Under the pieces are notes generated by a model. The model was given only the letters and a program-made list of their open reading frames with translations. It searched no databases and was not told the origin of the DNA. This document shows, piece after piece, positions 1-9,479 of a stretch of 64,000 bases of DNA. The position numbers and the translations under genes are program-made. How positions within the stretch are numbered: the stretch's first letter is position 1; each line of letters opens with the position of its first letter. This stretch comes from Candidatus Coprousia avicola. Its GTDB lineage: Bacteria > Actinomycetota > Coriobacteriia > Coriobacteriales > Coriobacteriaceae. Location: NCBI GenBank assembly GCA_018715125.1, contig DVMF01000001.1, positions 1-64,000 on the forward strand, given 5' to 3'.

Positions 1-224
<224 letters not shown>

Positions 225-246
225 GCGCCTTCACCATTGACCGGAT

Positions 247-324
247 GGGCCCCGGCGCCCTCCCGCCGAGCCGAGCGCTTCGCTCGTTACGCGATCGTCT
301 CGGCGGGAGAGGGCACCGGGGCCC
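247..324. terminator. Long hairpin between convergent serS and dipeptidase genes
   Basis: gggccccggcgccctcccgccgag (247-270) pairs with ctcggcgggagagggcaccggggccc (299-324), with a small inner hairpin cgagc..gctcg; lies between convergent genes. Confidence 0.7.
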
Positions 325-356
325 TCTCTGTTGTGCGGTGCCGTCGTCCGAGGTGC

Positions 357-1370
357 TCAGCGGCCCCAGCGCTCAAAGAAGGCGAGGGCGTTCTCGCTGC
401 AGAGCCGCTGCGTGATGCGCGCGCCGAAGCGCTTCTCGAGGCGCTGCTGGAACGCGGGCATCTGCGCCGCCGTCTCGATGACGGGCGGGGTATCGCATCC
501 GTCGAAGTCGCTGCCGAGGGCGATGACGCGTTCGCCTCCGAGCTCGAGCCAATGATCGATGTGGCGCGAGATGTCGTCAAAGGTCGGCTCGGTGCCCGGC
601 GCCTTATCACTCAAGAAGATGTCGGCAAAGTTGAGGCCCACGAGCCCGCCGCGATCGCGCAGCTCCTCAAACTGCGCGTCGGTGAGGTTGCGGCGGTGCC
701 CGCACACCGCGCGGCTGTTGGAGTGGCTGGCGACAAAGGGGCGCTCCGTCAGGGAGGCGACCTCGTCAAAGCAGCGATCATTGAGGTGGGAGACATCGAC
801 GACCATGTGCGCGCGCTCCATCTCGGCGAGTGCGGCGCGCCCCAGCTCGGTGAGCCCTCGTTCGGGAGCGTCATGGCCGCTTGCGAGCGGGCCGGGTGCG
901 TTCCAGCTGAGCGATGCCATGAGGACGCCGGAGCAAGCGAGTTCCTCTATGAGGGAAAGGTCGTGCGCAAAAAGCGTCGCGTTCTCAATGGTGCGGACGG
1001 CGACGATGCACCCGGGTGCGAGGCGGGGCCGTATATCTTGGGCGCGCCGCGCCTCGGTTGCGCGCCCGTCGTTGCGCGTGAGCTCACCGTCAAGGTAGGC
1101 CCGTACATGGCGGTAGAACGCATGCGCTTGCTCGGGCGTCAGCTCATCGGGGATGTAGCAGGCGAAGCACTGCGCCCACGAAAGGTCCCCTATGGCCCTG
1201 AGGGAGAGGTGGCCGCGGTTCTCGGCGAGCTCCCGTATCCGCCCCGGCTCGGCCTCATCCCCGGGACCGTACGTGTCGCTGCCCAACTGTTCGCGCAGCG
1301 CGGCAGGTAGCGTCTGCCAGGCAAGCCGGTCGGCGGTGTCGCAGTGAAGGTCGAAAACGGGGTAGGTCAT
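357..1370 (-). CDS. Membrane dipeptidase-like peptidase (M19 family)
   Basis: MTYPVFDLHCDTADRL...VDVSHLNDRCFDEV...FVASHSNSRAVCGHRRNLTD...GSDFDG; start taken at MTYPVF (1370), not the longer ORF start. Confidence 0.85.
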   Translation of the reverse strand: MTYPVFDLHCDTADRLAWQTLPAALREQLGSDTYGPGDEAEPGRIRELAENRGHLSLRAIGDLSWAQCFACYIPDELTPEQAHAFYRHVRAYLDGELTRNDGRATEARRAQDIRPRLAPGCIVAVRTIENATLFAHDLSLIEELACSGVLMASLSWNAPGPLASGHDAPERGLTELGRAALAEMERAHMVVDVSHLNDRCFDEVASLTERPFVASHSNSRAVCGHRRNLTDAQFEELRDRGGLVGLNFADIFLSDKAPGTEPTFDDISRHIDHWLELGGERVIALGSDFDGCDTPPVIETAAQMPAFQQRLEKRFGARITQRLCSENALAFFERWGR

Positions 1371-1544
1371 ACCAAGCGTTCCTTTGCATACGAGGATGGT
1401 CGTGCGCATCCCATGGTACTCGTCTGGCCCTACCACGGCGTGCGGACAAAGGAATGAAATGTCAACAAAAGAAACACGAACATATGTTTGTAATTCGGGT
1501 ACGGTAGTCCTATACCAGTTGCCAGCAGACCAAAGGAGGTATTG

Positions 1545-1904
1545 ATGGGAGAGCGACGGCAGGATATCGGGGTAGGCGCCCTCTTGTTTGAGAGCGAACC
1601 GGATGAGGAGCGGCTGCGCATCGAGGTGCGCATGCTGAAAGACGGGGGCATGGTCATCCATCAAGAGAGCGAGGGCGACCTGACGCTATGGTGCTTCGAG
1701 GAGTCTCCGCACCGCGTCGATACGGTGCTGGGGCACGAGTCGGTGCGCGGCCTCGCGGAGTATTTCCATGTCGATACGCCCGAGCAGCTCGTCGAGGTGC
1801 TCGAAATGGAGTTTTGCGGCTACGATGCCGCGGTGCGCGTGCGCAGACTCCTGAAGCGCCTCGAGCTCGCGTACGAGGTGCACGAGCATCCGGTGGTGCG
1901 ATAA
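1545..1904 (+). CDS. Conserved hypothetical protein (~119 aa)
   Basis: ORF preceded by aaaggaggt RBS; MGERRQDIGVGALLFESEPDEERLRIEVRMLKDGG... Confidence 0.65.
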   Translation: MGERRQDIGVGALLFESEPDEERLRIEVRMLKDGGMVIHQESEGDLTLWCFEESPHRVDTVLGHESVRGLAEYFHVDTPEQLVEVLEMEFCGYDAAVRVRRLLKRLELAYEVHEHPVVR

Positions 1905-1986
1905 GCCGGTCTGGGGCTGCAACGGTGCAGATGGGGCATGGATACGAAAAGAGGGCCTTATCGGCCCTCTCTCAAATGCGTTATGG

Positions 1987-2060
1987 TGCGGCATGTAGGA
2001 TTCGAACCTACGACCTTTTGATTCGTAGTCAAACGCTCTATCCAGCTGAGCTAATGCCGC
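1987..2060 (-). tRNA. tRNA-Arg (anticodon ACG)
   Basis: Reverse complement gcggcattagctcagctggatagagcgtttgactacgaatcaaaaggtcgtaggttcgaatcctacatgccgc folds as a cloverleaf; anticodon loop ctacgaa. Confidence 0.95.
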
Positions 2061-2274
2061 AGCGCAAGGGATATATTCGCACGTAGGGGGGAGCTCGTCA
2101 AGAACTTTTTTGAAAACTTTTGCGGGATTGTGGAGAACCTGGCGTGCATATGTCTCTGAGCTGCGGAAGGAACGCATCCTGTGCCGCCTTGAATGGGACT
2201 TGTCGTTCTGTGGAGCGCGGTATTCGGTCATACTTTCCATCTATGGGACGCCAATCCGAGGGGAAGGAGCGACG

Positions 2275-3468
2275 GTGAGCGAGATGACCCCGTCTGCCGT
2301 TTACTTTACGAATCTCCGCACGTACGCGCGCGAGAGCCAGCTCGATAAGCTGAAGCGGCTTATCCGCCGCGCCGGTATCGGCCAGATCGATTTTGAGAAC
2401 AAGTTCGTTGCCATCAAGATCCACTTCGGCGAGCTCGGCAACCTATCCTTTTTGCGGCCGAACTACGCGCGGGCGGTGGCTGACGTGGTAAAGGAGCTGG
2501 GAGGCAAGCCGTTTCTTACCGACTGCAACACGCTCTACGTGGGCAGCCGTAAAAACGCGCTCGAGCACATCGATTGCGCCTACCAGAACGGGTTCACCCC
2601 GTATGCCACGGGATGCCACGTAATCATCGCCGACGGCCTCAAGGGCACCGACGAGGCGCTGGTGCCGGTCGAGGGCGGCGAGTACGTCCAGGAGGCCAAG
2701 ATTGGCCGCGCCCTCATGGACGCCGACGTCGTCATCTCGCTCACGCATTTCAAGGGCCACGAGCAAGCGGGCTTCGGCGGTTGCATGAAGAACATCGGCA
2801 TGGGCGGCGGTAGCCGCGCGGGCAAGATGGAGCAGCACGCGGCGGGCAAGCCGAGTGTGAAGACAGAGGCGTGCATCGGCTGCCGCGCATGCGCGCGCAT
2901 CTGCGCCCACGGGGCCGTTTCGTTCGAGGGCACGCGCGAGCGCACGCTTACCAACGGCGAGACCCGGTCCGTGCATGTGGCCTCTATCGACCACGACCGA
3001 TGCGTCGGCTGCGGCCGGTGCATCGGCGCGTGCAACCAAGACGCCATCGAGCCCGATTACGACCAGGCGGTCGAGGTCCTCAACTACAAGATCGCCGAAT
3101 ACACCAAGGCGGTGGTGCAGGGGAGACCGGCGTTCCATATCTCGCTCGCCATCGATGTCTCGCCCAACTGCGACTGCCATCCCGAGAACGATACGCCCAT
3201 CGTGGGCGACATCGGTATGTTCGCGAGCTTCGATCCGGTGGCGCTCGACCAGGCGTGCGTCGACGCCGTGCTCGCCCAAGCGGCGTTGCCGGCGACCGAG
3301 CTTACCGATCAGCGTGCCAAGCTCGAGGCCGCGGGCTCCCTTGACGAGGAGCACGCGCACGACCACTTCTATGTGACGCACCCGGATACCGATTGGCGGA
3401 GCCTCATCGCCCATGCCGAGAAGATCGGGTTGGGCACGAGCGAGTACGAGCTCATCGAGGTGAAATAG
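2275..3468 (+). CDS. DUF362 protein with two 4Fe-4S ferredoxin motifs
   Basis: DUF362-like core (KIHFGELGN...DCNTLYVGSRKN...SLTHFKGHEQAGFGGCMKNIGMG) plus CIGCRACARICAHG and CVGCGRCIGACNQ; GTG start with gaaggagcg RBS. Confidence 0.85.
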   Translation: MSEMTPSAVYFTNLRTYARESQLDKLKRLIRRAGIGQIDFENKFVAIKIHFGELGNLSFLRPNYARAVADVVKELGGKPFLTDCNTLYVGSRKNALEHIDCAYQNGFTPYATGCHVIIADGLKGTDEALVPVEGGEYVQEAKIGRALMDADVVISLTHFKGHEQAGFGGCMKNIGMGGGSRAGKMEQHAAGKPSVKTEACIGCRACARICAHGAVSFEGTRERTLTNGETRSVHVASIDHDRCVGCGRCIGACNQDAIEPDYDQAVEVLNYKIAEYTKAVVQGRPAFHISLAIDVSPNCDCHPENDTPIVGDIGMFASFDPVALDQACVDAVLAQAALPATELTDQRAKLEAAGSLDEEHAHDHFYVTHPDTDWRSLIAHAEKIGLGTSEYELIEVK

Positions 3469-3580
3469 CGTCTGCCGCATGGGTTCTCTTCTGGCATGGA
3501 GGGGGCGGTCGGCGGCTGCGCGCCGCCCGGCGCGCGCTTGGCTGGGTTGTGTGGAAGGCAACCGTTCGGAGGTGTCGCCT

Positions 3581-4830
3581 GTGCGTGCTGTGCGAAGCAT
3601 GATAGGGGTCGTTGCTGCGTTTGCGCTCGCGTGCGCTATGCCGGTTATGGGTTTTGCCACCGAGGGCGGGTTTTCGAATCCGCTCTTCGGAGACGGGCTG
3701 CTCGGGGCACCGACGGAGTCGGTAACCACGGAGGAGCGAGAGCCCCAACCGATACCGGGTCGGGCGCTCGTGCTCTATCGCGTGGATGGGGCCTCGTCGG
3801 CTACGGGGCGCTTCCGTGAGGCGGAGAGCGATGCGGCGCCGCTTTCCGGCGCCGATCTCCGCGGAGGGCGCCCATGAGGGATACGAATCCGGTCAGACCG
3901 TCGTGCGCATCGATGCGTCCGGCGCGATGACTGAGGCGCCGTGCGCAACCGACGCATCGGGCACCTTGGCCTGGCTTTCCCTTACCGAGAGCGATAGGGG
4001 CCTCGCGGCTCTCGTGTGCGAGCGTACTAGCGAGACCTTCCGCGTGCTCACGTGGGACGAAGGGTTGTCCTCTTGGCGCGACGGGGGAGCCGTCGTCGGA
4101 GTCCCCGACATTGCCGGATCCGACGTCGACAACCTGCTGCGCTGCGCGCGGACGGTGACCGCGGACGGCTGGATCCTCACCGGCCGCATGTTCGGCACAT
4201 CGGGAGACGCGGCTGTGATCGCGCCCGCCGAAGACGGAACGTGGGTGTGGACGGGCTTGGGCACGCTCGGGACGAGCGCTTCCGAGGGCGTTGTCGTCTC
4301 CAGCATCGCGATGGCAGGCGGCGACGTATTGCTCGCCGGCGTGGACAACCGCGCGGACGGCGGCGCGGGTGTCTGGAGCCTGCCTGATGAGCTTGCAGCG
4401 CAGGCGGGGACCTTTGCGCGCGCCGCGCGGGTGATGGCTGCGTCCGGTGGCACGGCGTCTGTTATCGACTGGCGCGGTGCGCCTGCGGACGAGCTCGCCA
4501 TGCGCCGCGGCGATACCGCGATTTGGACGGCCACGGCAGACCAGGGCTTCACCTTTGCCGGTTGGTACAGCAATACCGCGCGCTCGCTTGTCTCTACCGA
4601 TGCGGTCTATCGGGCGGCCCTTTCGGACGACACCGCGCTCGAGGCGCGCTTCGTGCCCGCAGACGCCGGTGGCGATGCGGACGGCTCCGATATCGGTGGC
4701 GACGCGAGCGGCCAGGGGCGACCTCCCCGCAACCGGGGATGCGGCGTTGGCGTCTGCCGGGTCGCTGCTCGCTCTGGGGGCGCTCGCAGTCGTTGCGGGT
4801 ATCCGGCTCAAGCGCGGGGCGAACGGATGA
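3581..4830 (+). pseudogene. Secreted LPXTG-type surface protein, interrupted by two frameshifts
   Basis: Signal peptide in frame 2 (VRAVRSMIGVVAAFALACAMPVMGFATEGGF), body in frame 3, sorting signal LPATGDAALASAGSLLALGALAVVAGIRLKRGANG in frame 1. Each switch is explained by one extra G in a G run (~3856 and ~4713). Confidence 0.7.
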
Positions 4831-5029
4831 CGCGCCCCGCGCGGTTGCGGCTCGCCGAAGCCGACCCTCACGAGCGCGCCTGGGCGTTCGTGGCGCGGGT
4901 TCGGGTCGTGGTGTGCGAGGCCTTACCTGTGTCTAACTGAAGGCTTGCGCTCCGATCATTCCCTTGAGCGCGATGTTTCTGCTACACTACCTCTTATCTG
5001 AACCGATTTTGGGAGGCTTTACCGCATCA

Positions 5030-5902
5030 ATGTCCGACTCCAGTGACAGTCCCACGCCGCAGCCCACTGCTGCGGCGACTCTCACCGAAGCATCGGGGTC
5101 CGCGCTTGCGGGCCAAGACGATGATGCGCGCGAACCATCTGCCGATCCGGAGTGCGCCGCTGCCAGCGATTCGACAACGCCGGCAGACCCCTGCGCAACC
5201 TGCCGCAAGCGTCGCCGCGCCTGTCCCAAGTACCCGCGCAGGGCAAAGGACGAGGCGTCGTCGGGGCAGCCCCTCTATACCGTTGGCGAGGAGATCGCCA
5301 ACGCCATCACGCACGGCATAGGCGTCCTGCTCGCCATCGCGGGCCTCGTCCTCCTTATCGTAAAGGCGGCGTTGGGCGGCGCGGAGCCGACGCACATCGC
5401 ATCGGCCATCGTCTTCGGTGTGACGCTCATTCTCGAGTACCTTGCATCTACGCTGTACCACGCCATCCAGGTGCCGGCGGCCAAGCGCGTGTTCCGCATT
5501 ATCGATCACAGCAGCATCTACCTGCTCATTGCGGGCAGCTACACCCCGTTTTGCCTCATCACGCTCGCCCGTGCGGGCGGTGTTCCGCTTTTCGTGGTAG
5601 TGTGGGCCCTCGCCATCGTGGGCGTCTCGTTCGAGATCATCGGACGCCAGCGTCAGCCGCGGTGGGTGACCATCCTCATCTATCTCTTCATGGGCTGGCT
5701 CGTGGTATTTCGCCTGCCGCAGCTTATCGTCGCACTCGATCCAGTGGCGCTCGCCCTCCTTGCGGTGGGCGGTCTTTGCTACACCGTCGGCTGCGCGTTC
5801 TACGTCATGAAGCACATCCGCTATATGCACAGCGTATGGCACCTCTGGGTGCTTGCGGGCAGCATATTTCAGTTCATGGCGGTGATTCTGTACGTGATCT
5901 GA
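5030..5902 (+). CDS. Hemolysin III family membrane protein
   Basis: GEEIANAITHGIG...ASTLYHAIQVPAAKRVFRIIDHSSIYLLIAGSYTPF signature. Confidence 0.88.
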   Translation: MSDSSDSPTPQPTAAATLTEASGSALAGQDDDAREPSADPECAAASDSTTPADPCATCRKRRRACPKYPRRAKDEASSGQPLYTVGEEIANAITHGIGVLLAIAGLVLLIVKAALGGAEPTHIASAIVFGVTLILEYLASTLYHAIQVPAAKRVFRIIDHSSIYLLIAGSYTPFCLITLARAGGVPLFVVVWALAIVGVSFEIIGRQRQPRWVTILIYLFMGWLVVFRLPQLIVALDPVALALLAVGGLCYTVGCAFYVMKHIRYMHSVWHLWVLAGSIFQFMAVILYVI

Positions 5903-6007
5903 TCCGAGTCTCGCGGGTCGCCGCATCCCGTGGCTGCCCGCCACCCGCTTCGCGCGCCCGCTGGCGCGCATCCGTGTCATCTAACCTGGGAGGTTTGATT
6001 TCGCCAT

Positions 6008-7411
6008 ATGGGCATTGCCATATCTATCGTAGCCACGCTCCTTCTCACCGTAATGAACGGGTATTTCTCCATGTCGGAGATGGCTCTCACCACCGCGAAG
6101 CGCGCGAGTCTCGAGCACGACGCCGAGGAGGGCGACAAACGGGCGACGGCGGCGCTGGAGCTCGCGGCCGACTCCACCGATTTTCTCGCCACCATCCAGG
6201 TCGCCATCACGCTCGTTGGCTTTTTCTCGGCAACGGTCTCGTCCAACACGCTTTCCGACCCGTTGACCAGCTGGATCGAGTCGTTTGGCATCGCTCCTCT
6301 GAGCGCTGTCGCGCCCGTGGCATCTCCCATCGTCATCACGCTTATCGTCTCCTACCTCTCGATTGTGATCGGTGAGCTGGTGCCCAAGCGCATCGGCCTC
6401 TCCGACGCCGAGGGCATGGCGAAGTCGGTTGCCGGGCCCATCATGTTCTTCCGCAAGATCGCGAAGCCCTTGGTCTGGCTCACGCAGGCATCGGCTAACG
6501 GCATCTCCGCCGTGCTCGGCATCAAGAGCGCCGACGACCGTCAGAACGTCTCTGAAGAGGAGATCAAGTACATGGTCTCCGAGCAGGACGGCATGCGTGA
6601 CGAGGAGAAGCGCATGATCCACGAGATCTTCGACCTCGGCGACGCCGTGGCGCGCGAGGTCATGGTCCCGCGCGTGGACGTCGAGATGGCCGAGGACACC
6701 GACTCCATCGAGGCGGTGATGGACGTCATGCGCAAGACCGGCTTCTCGCGCGTGCCCGTCTTCCATGAGGATCCCGACAACGTGGTGGGCATCGCGCACA
6801 TCAAGGACCTGATCGAGATCGCGCTCTCCGGCGAGGGCGAGCGCCCGGTGGCAACGAGCCTGCGCGACGCAACCTTCGTGCCGGACACGAAGGACATCCT
6901 GCCGCTTCTCTCCGAGATGCAGACCGCGCACGAGCAGATGGTCGTCGTGGTGGACGAGTACGGCGGCACGGCGGGCGTCATCACGGTCGAGGATATCGTC
7001 GAGGAGATCGTGGGCGAGATCGAAGACGAGTTTGACCCCGATAACAAGTACCTGACGCGCCTTTCGCGCCGCGAGTGGCTTGTCGACGGGCGTTTTAGCT
7101 GCGACGACGCCATCGACCTGGGCTGGCCCATCGAGGAGAGCGACGATTACGAGACCATCGCCGGCTGGATTATGGATTTCTGCGATTCGGTGCCGGATAT
7201 CGGCGAGATTTTCTCGGTCGAGGGCTATAAGTTCAAGGTCCAGTCCATGCGCGGCCAGCGCATCTCGCTCATTCGCGTCATCGCGCCCGAAGAGGAGGAG
7301 CGCACCCCCGCGTCGGGCGAGAAGGCGAAAGAGGGCGAGCGGGAGCAGCGTGACGCTCACGAGAAGGTTGAGGGTGCCGCCGAGGGCGACGCGAGCTCGC
7401 GGGACCGTTAG
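6008..7411 (+). CDS. CNNM/CorC-type hemolysin-like transporter (DUF21 + CBS + CorC_HlyC)
   Basis: N-terminal DUF21-like TM region, REVMVPRVDVEMAE...SRVPVFHEDPDNVVGIAHIKDL CBS pair, C-terminal RREWLVDGRFSCDDAIDLG domain. Confidence 0.9.
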   Translation: MGIAISIVATLLLTVMNGYFSMSEMALTTAKRASLEHDAEEGDKRATAALELAADSTDFLATIQVAITLVGFFSATVSSNTLSDPLTSWIESFGIAPLSAVAPVASPIVITLIVSYLSIVIGELVPKRIGLSDAEGMAKSVAGPIMFFRKIAKPLVWLTQASANGISAVLGIKSADDRQNVSEEEIKYMVSEQDGMRDEEKRMIHEIFDLGDAVAREVMVPRVDVEMAEDTDSIEAVMDVMRKTGFSRVPVFHEDPDNVVGIAHIKDLIEIALSGEGERPVATSLRDATFVPDTKDILPLLSEMQTAHEQMVVVVDEYGGTAGVITVEDIVEEIVGEIEDEFDPDNKYLTRLSRREWLVDGRFSCDDAIDLGWPIEESDDYETIAGWIMDFCDSVPDIGEIFSVEGYKFKVQSMRGQRISLIRVIAPEEEERTPASGEKAKEGEREQRDAHEKVEGAAEGDASSRDR

Positions 7412-7470
7412 AATACGAGGAAGAGGCGCGCGTGCAGCCGCCCGCACCGGTGCCGATAGATCGGAGAGCC

Positions 7471-8109
7471 ATGGCAGATCTGTTCAACATCATGAAGATC
7501 CACGTCAGCGCTGACAAGCTGCGCGCCCGTGTGCTGGTGAACCCCGGCATGCCCGTGCGGACGTCTGAGGACATCGAGGCCACGGCGCGCGTGTACTATC
7601 TGGCGCCCGCCATCGCCCAGCATGCCTGCTATGGGGATGCGGGGGAGAAGTTCCAGGATTGCATGGGCGACACCGAGATCGCCCATCTGCTCGAGCACCT
7701 CACGGTGGAGATCATGAACGAGACCGGGCTCGCCGGCGCCATCTCGTGCGGGCGCACGAAGGGCGTGGCGGAGGACCCGCGGCTTTTCGATATCGAGCTC
7801 AGCTGCCCCGACGACGCCCTGACGGTGGGTGCGCTCTCGTCGGCGGCGTTTATGATGCAGTGGGCGTTTGTGCACCCTGACACCCCGGCGCCCGATTTTG
7901 CGGGCACGGTCGGCGCGCTGACCCAGCTTGTCCGCAACCTGCGCGGCGAGGCGGATGTTCCCGCAGCCGCGGAGGAGGCCTCCGACGCTGTGCCGGCAGA
8001 TGATGACGGTGCGGTCGTGGATACCGAGGCGGCGATGGAGCAGGCAGCCGGTACCGAGGCATCTGACGCGGTGTTTGGCGGCGCTGCCGCGGCATCGCAT
8101 TCGGCATAG
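7471..8109 (+). CDS. Hypothetical protein; central segment resembles the cyanophycin synthetase N-terminal domain
   Basis: MADLFNIMKIHVSADKLRARVLV...EIAHLLEHLTVEIMNETGLAGAISCGRTKG; no ATP-grasp or Mur-ligase domain follows. Confidence 0.5.
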   Translation: MADLFNIMKIHVSADKLRARVLVNPGMPVRTSEDIEATARVYYLAPAIAQHACYGDAGEKFQDCMGDTEIAHLLEHLTVEIMNETGLAGAISCGRTKGVAEDPRLFDIELSCPDDALTVGALSSAAFMMQWAFVHPDTPAPDFAGTVGALTQLVRNLRGEADVPAAAEEASDAVPADDDGAVVDTEAAMEQAAGTEASDAVFGGAAAASHSA

Positions 8110-8258
8110 GGGCTTGGAAGCGCCCCTCGGATCCGCTCGGCGCGGTGCGATGCGCGCGATTTGTCTTGGCAATAGACGGGCCTGCCGTTCCGGCGGTGCC
8201 GGCAATCTGGGTATAATGATGCCCACCTGTACATAGAATCTCACTGGAGGGGATCGAC

Positions 8259-8633
8259 ATGGGTAAGACGTTCAGCTTTGTGGTCGGTGCGGCGCTCGGT
8301 GCTGCGACGGGCGCGATCATCGGCATTCTCGTCGCGCCGCGCTCGGGCGCCGAGACCCGTGCGATGGCAAGCGATATGGCCAACGACGCGTGGGATAACG
8401 CGCGCGATTTCTACGAGCAGGGCACCGAGCAGGTTCGCACGGCCATGAGCGACTTCGGCCCCATGGTCGACGCCAAGACCGATGAGCTTCGCGCCAAGGT
8501 CGATCTTGCGCGCGAGCGCATGGACCAGCTCCGCGAGACCCTGAACGAGGCCGTCTCCTCGGGTACGGTCACGCCCGCGATGGACGTTGAGGTCGAGGTC
8601 GCTCCCGCGGCAGAGGCTGCTGCCGAGGCGTAA
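8259..8633 (+). CDS. YtxH-domain protein
   Basis: MGKTFSFVVGAALGAATGAIIGILVAPRSGAETR signature; gatcggagg-like RBS context. Confidence 0.75.
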   Translation: MGKTFSFVVGAALGAATGAIIGILVAPRSGAETRAMASDMANDAWDNARDFYEQGTEQVRTAMSDFGPMVDAKTDELRAKVDLARERMDQLRETLNEAVSSGTVTPAMDVEVEVAPAAEAAAEA

Positions 8634-9394
8634 TGCGCGCTCAGGACTTTCAGGGCGTCAAGCTCTACCGGGTGCCGCCGCAAGGCAAGCGCACCGACAA
8701 GGATGGTGTGCCCGTTCGGCCCAAGAAGATGGGGAAGATTCATTTTCCCGTGTTCACGCCGGACGGCACGCGTCTTGTGGGCTTTATGGTGACGCCCCCC
8801 GAGATCGCCGGTATGGTCAAACGGCCCGACGTCTTTGTTGCCTACGATGCCCTCGAGCCGTTTGAGGGCGTGCTGTGCGCCGTGGACGAGAAGGGTTCGT
8901 TCGATAAGGCTGCGGGCAAGCGTCTGGGCGTCGATATCGACCATTGCCTCATCTGGACGGGTATGGATGTGCGCACCCGCTCGGGCGAAGCCCTCGGCTA
9001 TTGCGCCGATGCCGCCTTCAACCCCAAAACGGGTGCGGTGGAGAGCTACGCCCTTACCCGCAGCGCCACCGCGAGCATGCTGCTGGGCAACGTGGAGATG
9101 CCCGCGCGCTACCTCGTGGGATATCGCGAGGGGTGCATGATCGTAGACGACGCCGTGGTGGACCTCGATGTCTCGGGCGGCGCGGCTGCCAAGGCGGCCG
9201 AGGTCACGGTCGCCGTGAGCTCCAAGGTCAAAGAGGGCGCGAAGGTGCTCGATGACCGCGGATCGGTTGCCGTCGAGAAGGGCACGCGCGCCGTCGGGCG
9301 GCAGCTCGGCAAAACGAAGGGCATGTTCAAGGCCTTTACGACGGAGTTCAAGAAGGCGGCGGGAACGCCCCCCAAAAAGAAGAAGGGCGCCTGA
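8633..9394 (+). CDS. PRC-barrel-like domain protein
   Basis: Overlaps the previous stop (TAATG); KLYRVPPQGKRTDKDGVPVRPKKMGKIHFPVFTPDGTRLVGFMV... repeated PRC-like segments. Confidence 0.55.
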   Translation: MRAQDFQGVKLYRVPPQGKRTDKDGVPVRPKKMGKIHFPVFTPDGTRLVGFMVTPPEIAGMVKRPDVFVAYDALEPFEGVLCAVDEKGSFDKAAGKRLGVDIDHCLIWTGMDVRTRSGEALGYCADAAFNPKTGAVESYALTRSATASMLLGNVEMPARYLVGYREGCMIVDDAVVDLDVSGGAAAKAAEVTVAVSSKVKEGAKVLDDRGSVAVEKGTRAVGRQLGKTKGMFKAFTTEFKKAAGTPPKKKKGA

Positions 9395-9479
9395 TCCGCC
9401 GGTGGGGAAGTCGGTTGGCGAGCGTGGCCTCCCCATCTGACACAGACGGCTCGTCATACGTTGGCGAGGGGGAGAATCA

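Noticed and set aside
2110-2274. N-terminal extension of the 452-aa DUF362 ORF
   Set aside because: The GTG at 2275 has a strong RBS and the upstream translation does not look like protein.
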